From: JACNKV01 sp964645915
GTDB lineage: Bacteria > Fidelibacterota > Marinisomatia > Marinisomatales > JACNKV01
DNA length: 58,683 nucleotides
NCBI GenBank assembly: GCA_964645915.1
Contig: CAZYDH010000009.1
Span: forward strand, 1 to 58,683
Reading direction: 5' to 3'
Shown: in pieces, positions 40,652 through 49,354 of the stretch
Layout of the letters: each line of letters begins with the position of its first letter
Numbering within the stretch: the first letter of the stretch is position 1
The notes under the pieces: model-generated
Seen by the model: the letters and a program-made list of their open reading frames with translations, nothing else
Databases searched by the model: none
Told to the model about the DNA's origin: nothing
Made by a program: the position numbers and the translations under genes

Positions 40652-41119
40652 ATGAAGCTATTTCGTACAGATTTAATAAATGGCTTCACCGATAGGCTTT
40701 TTGAAATACCGGTAGAATCTCTAAACAGTCCAGAAATAGAATTTTCTTCGGATACTTTGCAATGTACGATTACAAGTGAATCCTCTCCGCATGGATATCG
40801 AATAAATGGTCGGATAACCGTTCCATTTATTTTTAGATGTGATCGTTGCTTAGAATCATACCCAGATGAACAAATAATTCCTGTTTCTTTTTGGGTTACT
40901 GAAAAACTTGATTTTTCTGAAAAAGAAGAAGTTAATACACTATTTTTACCTCCTATTTCTGATTCTGTGGATCTGAATCAGATCATTTATGATCTAATTC
41001 TTGTAGAAAAACCGGTAAAATGTTTATGCAATTCTGATTGTAAAGGATTGTGTGTTCAATGTGGGAAGAACTTGAATCATCAATCATGTGACTGTTCGGA
41101 CACTTTTGAAAAAAAGTAA
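40652..41119 (+). CDS. DUF177 (YceD-like) protein
   Basis: The 155-residue protein shows the DUF177 pattern: 'FIFRCDRCLESYPDEQIIPVSFWV' with Cys63/Cys66 and a C-terminal set 'CNSDCKGLCVQCGKNLNHQSCDC' that probably binds zinc. DUF177 proteins are almost always encoded just before rpmF and are implicated in 23S rRNA maturation or accumulation. The rpmF gene follows here too, which supports the call. It heads the ribosome/fatty-acid block. Confidence 0.88.
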   Translation: MKLFRTDLINGFTDRLFEIPVESLNSPEIEFSSDTLQCTITSESSPHGYRINGRITVPFIFRCDRCLESYPDEQIIPVSFWVTEKLDFSEKEEVNTLFLPPISDSVDLNQIIYDLILVEKPVKCLCNSDCKGLCVQCGKNLNHQSCDCSDTFEKK

Positions 41120-41169
41120 TTGTTGTTCGAAATAAGACATCATTTGATGAAAGATTAGGAGAAATATTA

Positions 41170-41349
41170 ATGGCATTACCAAAGAAAAGACAGTCAAAAG
41201 CAAGAGGACGTAAGCGTCGTACTCATTATAAATCAGCAAGCGTAATGGTTACAACCTGTCCGCAATGCGATCACTCTAAAATACCTCACAGAGCTTGTCC
41301 AAATTGTGGCTACTATCGAGGTAGACCTGTTATTTCACCAACAGAATAG
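41170..41349 (+). CDS. rpmF: 50S ribosomal protein L32
   Basis: A 59-residue frame reads MALPKKRQSKARGRKRRTHY at the start, then 'CPQCDHSKIPHRACPNCGYYRGRPV', with a C-x2-C/C-x2-C zinc ribbon (Cys30/33/43/46). This is the L32 sequence pattern. A ribosome site (TTAGGAGAAAT) precedes the ATG. Its place between DUF177 and plsX is the conserved bacterial order. Zinc-containing L32 suggests no need for a zinc-free paralogue here. Confidence 0.96.
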   Translation: MALPKKRQSKARGRKRRTHYKSASVMVTTCPQCDHSKIPHRACPNCGYYRGRPVISPTE

Positions 41350-41364
41350 ACTCCTCTCTATTTA

Positions 41365-42369
41365 ATGATTCTTGCCTTAGATGCTATGGGAGGAGATTTT
41401 GCTCCCATGGCCGTAGTCCAAGGGGCTTTGGATGTTCTTCCTGAAACTCCTGATTCTCTTCATTTAATTTTAGTAGGTGATGAACAGGCTATTCGAAAAG
41501 AATTGCCAAAGCAAATCCCTTCTAGAATTTCTATCCATCCGACTTCACAAATTGTTACCATGGAAGATCGTGGAGCATCCGTGATCAAATCTAAACCTGA
41601 TTCCTCTCTTGTAACAGGTATCCGGTTGGTCAAATCCAAAAAAGCTGATGGTTTTATTAGTGCCGGTAATACCGGTGCGGTTATGGCTACATCTTTATTA
41701 CTATTTGGAAGAATTAAAGGTGTTCGACGTCCAGCTCTTGGTGCTTACATTCCGACCGTAAAAGGCGGAAAGATCCTTTGTGATGTGGGAGCTAATCCGG
41801 AAGTAAAACCCTATCATCTTATGCAATTTGCAATCATGGCTTCACATTACTACCGTCATATTGAAGGTGGTGAAGATATTAAGATCGGGTTGGTCAATAT
41901 TGGTGCTGAACCGGAAAAAGGAAGTGACCTTTATCAAAAAGCCCACACACTACTCAGTCAAGAGTTACCAGAATTCATTGGAAATATTGAAGGAAGACAC
42001 TTGTTGGATTCTGAAGCAAATATTTTAGTTTGTGACGGATTTGTAGGAAATACATTATTGAAATTTGCTGAAGGTTGGATTAAAACCCTTACATCAGAAA
42101 TTAAGTCGATGATTGGTCAAAATATCTTATATCGCTTCGCAGTTTTATTACTATTACCTATTCTGAAACGATTTCAAAAACGTTATGACTACGAAGAACA
42201 CGGTGGAACTCCTCTTTTAGGTGTGAATGGTATTTCTATTATCACGCATGGAAGTGCGAGTGCAAAAGCAATTAAAAATTCTATCCTTGCTGCAAAAAAA
42301 TGTATTGATACTGAACTAATTAAAAATACTCAAAAAAGTCTATCTGAACACTTAGGAGCCAGAGAATGA
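41365..42369 (+). CDS. plsX: Phosphate acyltransferase PlsX
   Basis: The 334-residue protein has the PlsX landmarks: 'ILALDAMGGDFAP' at the start, 'GFISAGNTGAVMATSLLLFGRIKGVRRPAL', 'DVGANPEVKPYHLMQFA' and 'LVCDGFVGNTLLKFAEG'. It makes acyl-phosphate from acyl-ACP for phosphatidic acid synthesis. It overlaps fabH by 4 bp (ATGA), as in many genomes, so supply of acyl chains and phospholipid synthesis are co-regulated. Confidence 0.95.
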   Translation: MILALDAMGGDFAPMAVVQGALDVLPETPDSLHLILVGDEQAIRKELPKQIPSRISIHPTSQIVTMEDRGASVIKSKPDSSLVTGIRLVKSKKADGFISAGNTGAVMATSLLLFGRIKGVRRPALGAYIPTVKGGKILCDVGANPEVKPYHLMQFAIMASHYYRHIEGGEDIKIGLVNIGAEPEKGSDLYQKAHTLLSQELPEFIGNIEGRHLLDSEANILVCDGFVGNTLLKFAEGWIKTLTSEIKSMIGQNILYRFAVLLLLPILKRFQKRYDYEEHGGTPLLGVNGISIITHGSASAKAIKNSILAAKKCIDTELIKNTQKSLSEHLGARE

Positions 42370-43355
42370 ACGCCACGATTACTGCAACGGCACGGTATCT
42401 CCCTGAAAGGGTATTAACAAATTTTGACCTGGAAAAAATAATCGACACATCCGATGAATGGATTCGTACACGGACCGGAATTGAAAAACGACATATCGTT
42501 TCAGAAGGACAAGCAACCTCAGATATGTCCACTCATGTTGCTAAACAACTGTTAGAACGTTCAGATACTGATCCTAATGATGTAGATGTTATTATCATAG
42601 CAACCGTCACACCTGATAAACTTTTTCCATCAACTGCAGCACTTGTTCAGAACAATATTTCTGCGAAAAATGCGTGGGGATATGATCTCTCCGGTGCTTG
42701 TACAGGATTTTTATACGCTTTGGAAGCGGGTACCAATTTAATTTCCTCTGGTAAATATAAAAAAGTAATGGTCATTGGTGCAGACACGATGAGTTCCATT
42801 GTAGATTATACTGATCGAAATACATGTGTTTTATTTGGAGACGGTGCAGGTGGAGTTATGTTAGAACCTTCCGATAATAACAGCGGTATTATTGATTCAA
42901 TTCTGCGAATTGATGGTTCAGGCGGTGATTATCTGCAGATGCCTGCAGGAGGAAGTCTTAACCCATCTTCTCAAGAAACAGTAGAAAAACGTATGCATTA
43001 TATCCATCAAGATGGCAGAACCGTGTTTAAATTTGCAGTAAAAGGAATGGCAGATATAAGTGCCGACATATTAAAAAAACATAATATTCTTGGTGAAGAA
43101 ATTAAATTATTTGTTCCACATCAGGCAAATAAGCGAATTATCGATGCGGCTGCTCAAAGATGTGGCATTGATGAAAGTCAAGTTTTAGTGAATATTAACA
43201 AGTTTGGAAACACAACTGCCGCTACAATCCCTATTGGGTTAGATGAAGCTGTTGAACATAAAACTATACAAGAAGGAGATCTTGTCTTGCTAGCAGCATT
43301 TGGTGCAGGATTTACTTGGGGAAGTACGCTGATTCGTTGGGGAGATCTATCATGA
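42366..43355 (+). CDS. fabH: Beta-ketoacyl-ACP synthase III
   Basis: The 329-residue thiolase-fold protein has the Cys-His-Asn triad: Cys112 in 'DLSGACTGFLYAL', His in 'FVPHQANKRI' and Asn in 'NINKFGNTTAATIPI'. It starts fatty-acid chains by condensing acetyl-CoA with malonyl-ACP. It lies between plsX and fabD with 4-bp overlaps on both sides. Confidence 0.96.
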   Translation: MNATITATARYLPERVLTNFDLEKIIDTSDEWIRTRTGIEKRHIVSEGQATSDMSTHVAKQLLERSDTDPNDVDVIIIATVTPDKLFPSTAALVQNNISAKNAWGYDLSGACTGFLYALEAGTNLISSGKYKKVMVIGADTMSSIVDYTDRNTCVLFGDGAGGVMLEPSDNNSGIIDSILRIDGSGGDYLQMPAGGSLNPSSQETVEKRMHYIHQDGRTVFKFAVKGMADISADILKKHNILGEEIKLFVPHQANKRIIDAAAQRCGIDESQVLVNINKFGNTTAATIPIGLDEAVEHKTIQEGDLVLLAAFGAGFTWGSTLIRWGDLS

Positions 43356-44275
43356 AATATGCATTCATTTTCCCGGGACAGGCCTCCCAAAAAGTAGGGA
43401 TGGGATTAGACCTTTATGAAAATACTGATCTTGGAAAAAAATACTTTACTTTAGCTAATGATATTATGGGGATCAACCTTTGTGATATCATATTTAATGG
43501 TCCCGAAGACATTTTAAAACAAACAAAATATACTCAGCCCTCTATTTATGTAGTTAGTGTCATATTAGGAAAGTTTTTATTAGATAAAGGAATCTCCCCT
43601 TCTGTTCTCGCCGGTCATAGTTTAGGAGAATATTCAGCACTTGCTGTGGCAGATGCATTTGATTTTGAAACTGGATTGCAACTAGTTAAAGTCAGAGCTG
43701 ATAGTATGCAAACTTCCGGTGAACAAAACTCCGGAACGATGGCAGCTATTATGGGAATAGATGATGCAAAAATCTATGAACTATGTGATGAGTCTAAAGA
43801 TTCTGGAATAGTAGTTCCTGCTAATTTTAATGCTCCGGGGCAAGTTGTCATCTCAGGTGAAGTAAACGCAATTCATACAGCAATGGAAAAGGCAAAAGAT
43901 TTTGGAGCGCGCAAAGTGGTTGAGTTAAATGTCAGCGGTGCATTTCATTCTCCCTTAATGTCTTCAGCAAGAGAATCACTTGCAGAGATGGTAAATTCCA
44001 TCGAAATTAGGGAGTCTAAATTTCCGGTTATTTCTAATGTTTCGGCTAAACCCGTTACAGCTGTTACAGATATTCGTAATAATCTGATAAAACAGTTAGA
44101 GAGCCCGGTTTTATGGAGTACTTCGATACAGAATATGATTTCGATGGGTATTCAGCATTTTGTTGAAGTGGGTCCCGGGAGAGTTCTTCAAGGTTTAGTC
44201 AGACGGATTGATCGGTCATTAACCGTATCCGGAGTGGAAACATTCACCCAAATAAGTGATTTTAAAAATGTTTGA
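43352..44275 (+). CDS. fabD: Malonyl-CoA:ACP transacylase
   Basis: I use the ATG at 43352 (MKYAFIFPGQASQ), which overlaps the fabH stop by 4 bp; an earlier in-frame ATG at 43316 would add a non-homologous stretch. The 307-residue product has 'FPGQASQ', the nucleophile in 'GHSLGEYSAL' (Ser90) and the His in 'GAFHSPLM'. It loads malonyl groups on ACP. The 3' end overlaps fabG by 8 bp. Confidence 0.96.
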   Translation: MKYAFIFPGQASQKVGMGLDLYENTDLGKKYFTLANDIMGINLCDIIFNGPEDILKQTKYTQPSIYVVSVILGKFLLDKGISPSVLAGHSLGEYSALAVADAFDFETGLQLVKVRADSMQTSGEQNSGTMAAIMGIDDAKIYELCDESKDSGIVVPANFNAPGQVVISGEVNAIHTAMEKAKDFGARKVVELNVSGAFHSPLMSSARESLAEMVNSIEIRESKFPVISNVSAKPVTAVTDIRNNLIKQLESPVLWSTSIQNMISMGIQHFVEVGPGRVLQGLVRRIDRSLTVSGVETFTQISDFKNV

Positions 44276-45014
44276 TTTGCATAATAAAACAGCCATCATT
44301 ACCGGTTCATCTAGAGGAATTGGGTACGCAATTGCCAAACAATTAGGTGAAGCGGGTGCCCATGTTATTCTTATTAGCAGAAACCAAAAAGATATCGATG
44401 CTATTGCAACAGAATTCAATGCAATGGGACTTAAAGCATCCGCTTTTGCTTGTGACGTATCAAATTTAGAAAATGTTCAAGCGATATTTAAGTCCGTTAT
44501 TAGCGAAACTGGACGGATTGATATTTTAATAAACAATGCAGGAATTACCAGAGATACACTCATTATGCGTATGTCAGAAGAAGATTGGGATTCCGTTTTG
44601 AATATTAATCTCAAAGGTGCATTTAATTGTACGAAAGCAGCCACTCGTCCTATGATGAAACAGAGATGTGGTAGAATTATCAACATCACCTCTGTAGTTG
44701 GTCTTACCGGTAACGCAGGCCAAATAAATTATGCTGCCTCGAAAGCCGGAATGATCGGGATGACAAAATCGATCGCAAAAGAACTTGCCGCTCGAGGTAT
44801 TACAGCAAATTGTATCGCCCCTGGATACATTGAAACAGAAATGACCAATGAATTAACTGAAGAGCAAAAAACAGCTCTTATGCAACAAATTCCTCTCGGA
44901 AAAATTGGAAATGCTAAAGATATTGCATACACTGCATTATTTTTAGCTTCAGATGAAGCAAATTACATCACCGGACAGACATTCACTGTCGATGGTGGTA
45001 TGGTTACACAATAA
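44268..45014 (+). CDS. fabG: 3-oxoacyl-ACP reductase
   Basis: The start is taken at 44268 (MFDLHNKTAIITG), 8 bp inside the end of fabD, giving 248 residues. SDR signatures are 'TGSSRGIG' at 12-19, 'NNAGI', Ser in 'NITSVVG' and Tyr-x3-Lys in 'NYAASKAGM'. The C-terminal 'YITGQTFTVDGGMVTQ' is the usual FabG ending. It reduces 3-oxoacyl-ACP with NADPH. acpP follows after 14 bp. Confidence 0.96.
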   Translation: MFDLHNKTAIITGSSRGIGYAIAKQLGEAGAHVILISRNQKDIDAIATEFNAMGLKASAFACDVSNLENVQAIFKSVISETGRIDILINNAGITRDTLIMRMSEEDWDSVLNINLKGAFNCTKAATRPMMKQRCGRIINITSVVGLTGNAGQINYAASKAGMIGMTKSIAKELAARGITANCIAPGYIETEMTNELTEEQKTALMQQIPLGKIGNAKDIAYTALFLASDEANYITGQTFTVDGGMVTQ

Positions 45015-45028
45015 AAAAGGAGAAACGA

Positions 45029-45256
45029 ATGTCAGCATTTGATAAAGTAAAAGAAGTTGTCATGGACAAACTTGGAGTTGAAGAAGATAAAATTACAATG
45101 GAAGCATCTTTCATTGATGATTTAGGTGCCGATTCTTTAGATACAGTCGAGTTGATCATGGATCTTGAAGAAGAATTTGGAATTGAAATTCCTGATGAAG
45201 ATGCAGAAAAACTGACTACTGTCGGAGCCGTCATCGAATACGTTGAAGGCAAATAA
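45029..45256 (+). CDS. acpP: Acyl carrier protein
   Basis: The 75-residue acidic protein has the phosphopantetheine site 'GADSLDTVEL' with Ser36, followed by 'EEEFGIEIPDEDAEKLTTVG'. It carries growing acyl chains as a thioester. A very strong ribosome site (AAAAGGAGAAACG) precedes the ATG, in keeping with high expression. It sits between fabG and fabF in the usual order. Confidence 0.97.
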   Translation: MSAFDKVKEVVMDKLGVEEDKITMEASFIDDLGADSLDTVELIMDLEEEFGIEIPDEDAEKLTTVGAVIEYVEGK

Positions 45257-45287
45257 GATTAAAAACACCTACTCATAAAGGATTGTT

Positions 45288-46535
45288 ATGGATAAGCCAC
45301 GTGTTGTTATTACCGGATTAGGTGCATTAACACCAAACGGTAATTCAGTTTCTGAATATTGGGATGCAATAACTGCAGGACGCAGTGGTATTGACCATAT
45401 TTCCTATTTTGATACGGAAAATTTCCCCGTTAAGATTGCGGGAGAATTATCCGGGTTTGATCCAACTCAACACCTGGACCAAAAAGATATTCGTAAATTG
45501 GATAATTTTTCAGTTTATGCTCTTGTAGCTTCACAAGAAGCAGTTACACACGCCAACATTAATTGGGATTCAATTGATTCTCATCGTGTTGGCGTCATTT
45601 TTGGGTCCGGTGTTGGCGGAATTCAAACTTTAGAAGAGCAACACAATGCACTTCTCAACCGAGGACCACGTCGAGTCTCGCCACAATTTGTTCCTAAGAT
45701 GATCGCCAATATCGCTGCAGGTCAAGTTGCAATTCGATTTGGATGTCAAGGACCAAACCAAACAGTTGTTTCTGCTTGTTCTTCTGCAACGGATGCAATA
45801 GGAATGGCACTAAGACTGATACAAGCCGGTGATGCAGATATGATCATTACAGGTGGAACTGAAGCAAGTATTACCCCTTTGACAATTTCCGGTTTCGCAA
45901 ATATGAAAGCGTTATCAACCAGAAATGAGGACCCCAAAGGAGCAAGTCGTCCGTTCGATAAAGACAGGAATGGATTTGTCATGGGTGAAGGTGCAGGTAT
46001 CCTTATTATTGAAACCGAGGAGCATGCTAAAATACGTGGTGCTACGATCCTTGCTGAACTAGCCGGGTATGGAGCAACAGATGATGCTCATCATATCACT
46101 CAACCAGCTCCGGGTGGAGCCGGTGCTATTCGAGCAATGAAACGGTGTCTTGAAGATGCAGGATTAGAAACAAACGAAGTTGATTATATCAATGCACATG
46201 GGACGTCTACCCCGTTTAATGATAAAACTGAAACAGCTGCAATTAAGGAAGTTTTCGGTGATCATGCTTCAAACCTTAAGATCAGTTCCACCAAATCAAT
46301 GACCGGACATTTATTAGGTGCAAGTGGAGGTATTGAAGCAATTGCTGCAGTTCAATCCATACAAAATGGAATTGTACCACCCACAATCAATTACACAACT
46401 CAAGACCCGGAATGTGATTTAGATTATGTGCCAAATGTAGCCCAACAACATGATGTAAATGTCATTATGTCCAATACATTTGGATTTGGTGGTCATAACG
46501 GTGTAATCTGTATTCGCAAATGGAGAGACAGTTAA
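45288..46535 (+). CDS. fabF: Beta-ketoacyl-ACP synthase II
   Basis: The 415-residue protein has the KAS II active site: Cys164 in 'VVSACSSATDAIG', His in 'NAHGTSTPFND' and His in 'STKSMTGHLLGASGG'. The 'GFGGHNG' near the C-terminus completes the fold. It elongates acyl-ACP with malonyl-ACP. It follows acpP by 31 bp. Confidence 0.97.
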   Translation: MDKPRVVITGLGALTPNGNSVSEYWDAITAGRSGIDHISYFDTENFPVKIAGELSGFDPTQHLDQKDIRKLDNFSVYALVASQEAVTHANINWDSIDSHRVGVIFGSGVGGIQTLEEQHNALLNRGPRRVSPQFVPKMIANIAAGQVAIRFGCQGPNQTVVSACSSATDAIGMALRLIQAGDADMIITGGTEASITPLTISGFANMKALSTRNEDPKGASRPFDKDRNGFVMGEGAGILIIETEEHAKIRGATILAELAGYGATDDAHHITQPAPGGAGAIRAMKRCLEDAGLETNEVDYINAHGTSTPFNDKTETAAIKEVFGDHASNLKISSTKSMTGHLLGASGGIEAIAAVQSIQNGIVPPTINYTTQDPECDLDYVPNVAQQHDVNVIMSNTFGFGGHNGVICIRKWRDS

Positions 46536-46589
46536 TCTACACGAATCTATTAAACGAATCTTTTAGATTATTAACGATCGTTTCATGAT

Positions 46590-47303
46590 ATGATCGTGAA
46601 AGTATTGCGTAAACTTCAAACATGTTTTCTTTTTAAAAAAAGCAAATACTCCGCGCTTGAAAAACAGATAAGATATTCATTTAAAAACACTTTTCTGTTA
46701 GAACAAGCCCTTACCCATCGATCTGTCGATCCAAGACCTAACAAGAATTACGAACGTTTAGAGTTCCTTGGAGATTCAATTATTGATATAGTAGTAAGTG
46801 AATCTTTAATGAAAGAATTTTCTGAAGGAGATGAAGGACTATTAACCAAAAAACGGTCTGCATTAGTTCAAAAGGAATTTTTGTCATCAATGGGAAGACT
46901 CCTTCATTTACTGGATTATATTCACATTGAGTCATCCGTTGATATCCGTGTAGAGAAAGTAGCTACAAAACAACAGGCTAACCTTTACGAAGCGTTGATC
47001 GGAGCAATTTATTTAGATGGAGGTCTCCCTCCCTGTGAAAAACTCATCAATAATACAATTTGGAGTCACCGTCAAGAAGCATGGAAATCCAAAAATTATA
47101 AAGGAAGACTGATTGAATTGTGCCACATACGAAAATTGAAGAACCCACAATTCAAAGTATGTCAGATTACCGGACTTGAACACCAGCGCACTTTTGAAAT
47201 ACAAGTGCAAATTGGTGATAAATTGTTTACTCCCGGAATTGGAACCAGTAAAAAAGATGCTGAGCAATCCGCTGCTCAAAATGCATTAGATAGTCTTCTC
47301 TGA
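46590..47303 (+). CDS. rnc: Ribonuclease III
   Basis: The 237-residue protein has the RNase III signature 'YERLEFLGDSIIDIVVSE' and 'LLTKKRSALV', the second acidic cluster in 'NLYEALIGAIYLDGG' and a C-terminal double-stranded RNA-binding domain ending 'GIGTSKKDAEQSAAQNALDSLL'. It processes rRNA precursors and structured RNAs. Its position after fabF is common. It ends 12 bp before the stop of the convergent isomerase gene. Confidence 0.95.
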   Translation: MIVKVLRKLQTCFLFKKSKYSALEKQIRYSFKNTFLLEQALTHRSVDPRPNKNYERLEFLGDSIIDIVVSESLMKEFSEGDEGLLTKKRSALVQKEFLSSMGRLLHLLDYIHIESSVDIRVEKVATKQQANLYEALIGAIYLDGGLPPCEKLINNTIWSHRQEAWKSKNYKGRLIELCHIRKLKNPQFKVCQITGLEHQRTFEIQVQIGDKLFTPGIGTSKKDAEQSAAQNALDSLL

Positions 47304-47315
47304 CTTTAACAGAGT

Positions 47316-48359
47316 TTAAACGTTTCCTAATTGTCCCTTTAAATTTTCTATTTTATATACCGGACTTGGATCTGTCTTGTGAATTGTTGCACACCAATAA
47401 CTTACCCAGTCACCAAAATATATCAGATGTAAAAATCTCGCAGACAATGTATCGCCGTCGACATTTACAGTTTCTTGATTTAAAGTCACATTTTTCAAGA
47501 TATTTTCGGTAAATGTTTGTCTATATTTCACGCGTTCGTTATCATCATGATCTTTTAACCAAACCAATACGATCTTATCAATAACCGATTGATTATTTTC
47601 CCATCCGACAATTTCGTTATGGTTCAGCTCGGGAAGTTCATTATGATATGCTAACATTTTTGCATTCTCACATATCTGTCCTTTCCATCGCATTGCAGCT
47701 ATTCCTGATGTAGTTGTTTGTCCATAGATCACAGGCAATTTATCAGCAAGTTTCTCAGCAAGTTTTAAGGTAGGATTGTCTGTTTGTTGTTCTGAATAAA
47801 TTAATCGTTTTTCTTTTAACAATGAGATAACGTTATCTAACTCATCTATGGGTTTATGGTCGATTAATTTAAATTTATGGAGCAAATTCAACATCGGAAC
47901 AAATGAGAACGCCATGGCTGCACGAGGTTGTAATCCTGAAGGAATTACTAAACACGGGTATTGGTTATTTGTTAATTTTTCTAAAAGTTTTCCACCGGTA
48001 GTGATTCCAACAATATAAGCACCTTTTCTCTTGGCATCTTCAAATGCTGCTAAGGTCTCTTCTGTATTTCCGGAGTACGAAGAACAAATGACCAATGTAC
48101 GGTTATATACCCAACTTGGTAATTCATAATGTCGTGAAACAATCAAAGGTATTGACAGTTGATCTTTTGTTAAAACGTTAACTACATCTCCCCCAATTGC
48201 GGAACCTCCCATCCCTGCTATACAAATATTTCTGAAACTCGGGTACTCAGCATTTAAGGGTGATGAGAGATCTATTTCTAATGCATCCGTTATATTCTCA
48301 GCAAATTCATAAATAGATTGTGCCATCTCAGCAGGATCATTAATCGTATATTTAGTCAT
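47316..48359 (-). CDS. Bifunctional phosphoglucose/phosphomannose isomerase
   Basis: The 347-residue protein has two SIS folds: 'NICIAGMGGSAIGGDVVNVL' near 48-67, 'VICSSYSGNTEETLAAFEDAKRKGA', 'PRAAMAFSFVPML' and 'ELNHNEIVGWE' (catalytic Glu-His region). It belongs to the small PGI/PMI family first described in archaea and also found in some bacteria. It would interconvert glucose-6-P and fructose-6-P, and mannose-6-P and fructose-6-P. It follows a polyprenyl synthase and a phosphomannomutase gene on the same strand, so mannose or glucose activation for glycans fits. Confidence 0.9.
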   Translation of the reverse strand: MTKYTINDPAEMAQSIYEFAENITDALEIDLSSPLNAEYPSFRNICIAGMGGSAIGGDVVNVLTKDQLSIPLIVSRHYELPSWVYNRTLVICSSYSGNTEETLAAFEDAKRKGAYIVGITTGGKLLEKLTNNQYPCLVIPSGLQPRAAMAFSFVPMLNLLHKFKLIDHKPIDELDNVISLLKEKRLIYSEQQTDNPTLKLAEKLADKLPVIYGQTTTSGIAAMRWKGQICENAKMLAYHNELPELNHNEIVGWENNQSVIDKIVLVWLKDHDDNERVKYRQTFTENILKNVTLNQETVNVDGDTLSARFLHLIYFGDWVSYWCATIHKTDPSPVYKIENLKGQLGNV

Positions 48360-48361
48360 TT

Positions 48362-49354
48362 TTAATTCTTTCTATTTAAGACTAATTCTGTAAATTGTTC
48401 TAAATAATGTTGTTTTTCTTTCGGAAGTATATTTATCTCGTTTCGTGCTATCTCTACATATTTTGAAATTAAAGAATTTACCTCTGAAATAAGATTACGT
48501 GACTCAAACCAATCTCGAAAGATCTGAACCGCTTTTTCTGTTCCTTCGGTCATCATTTTTGCTTTTATCTTCACCCACTCTTCCGGGTGTTTTTCTCTGG
48601 CAAAGATCGTTAACGCTGTTTGCTTACCTTCAGTGAGGTCACTCCCAAGACTTTTACCCATGACATTTTTATCAGAGAATATTTCAAGCATATCATCTTG
48701 GATTTGAAATGCTTTTCCAAGATTGATCCCAAAACTCTTTAAATGGTTATTTACATTTGAAGATTGATTACTTAAAACCCCACCTAATTCAGCGCAAACA
48801 CCCAATAACACACCGGTTTTCTTTTCAATCATCTGTAAGTATTCATTCAGCGTTACATTTTCATTTTTTTCAAACATTTTATCAAAGGCTTGACCTTCAC
48901 AGACTGTTAACGTTGCTTGGTTGAAGATATTCATTGCTTCAACGACATTCACACTGACTTTAGCAATCAGGAATTGCGATAAAATATACACCCCATCTCC
49001 GGCAAGAATTGCCGTAGACTCATCCCATTTTTTATGAATGGTTTGTTGTCCGTGACGAAAGTTGTCGTCATCCATGATATCATCATGGATCAATGTAAAA
49101 TTATGTAGTAATTCAACTGCTAATCCTGCTTGAATTTTATCTTCTTTTTTTACATCGAAAGCCTCACAGACTAAATGGACAAGAATAGGGCGAAGACGTT
49201 TACCTTTACCTCTTAAAACGTATCTTACCGGTTCATATAGATATTTCGGTTCATCCGGAATGGAAAGATTCTGTAACGCTTGGTTGGTTGATTCTTGGAT
49301 ATCTTTTATATATGCAAGAAATTTAGTGTCCAGTTTCAAGTTCGATGTGTCCAA
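48362..49354 (-). CDS. Polyprenyl (farnesyl/geranylgeranyl) diphosphate synthase
   Basis: The 330-residue all-helical protein has the first Asp-rich motif DDIMD at 91-95 ('LIHDDIMDDDNFRHGQQTIHKKW') and 'GKGKRLRPILV'. The second Asp-rich motif reads 'FQIQDDMLEIF', with Glu in place of the last Asp of DDxxD. It makes prenyl diphosphates of C15-C20 or longer. Its start lies inside the end of the phosphomannomutase gene (32-bp overlap), so translation is coupled. Chain length cannot be set with confidence from the visible residues. Confidence 0.9.
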   Translation of the reverse strand: MDTSNLKLDTKFLAYIKDIQESTNQALQNLSIPDEPKYLYEPVRYVLRGKGKRLRPILVHLVCEAFDVKKEDKIQAGLAVELLHNFTLIHDDIMDDDNFRHGQQTIHKKWDESTAILAGDGVYILSQFLIAKVSVNVVEAMNIFNQATLTVCEGQAFDKMFEKNENVTLNEYLQMIEKKTGVLLGVCAELGGVLSNQSSNVNNHLKSFGINLGKAFQIQDDMLEIFSDKNVMGKSLGSDLTEGKQTALTIFAREKHPEEWVKIKAKMMTEGTEKAVQIFRDWFESRNLISEVNSLISKYVEIARNEINILPKEKQHYLEQFTELVLNRKN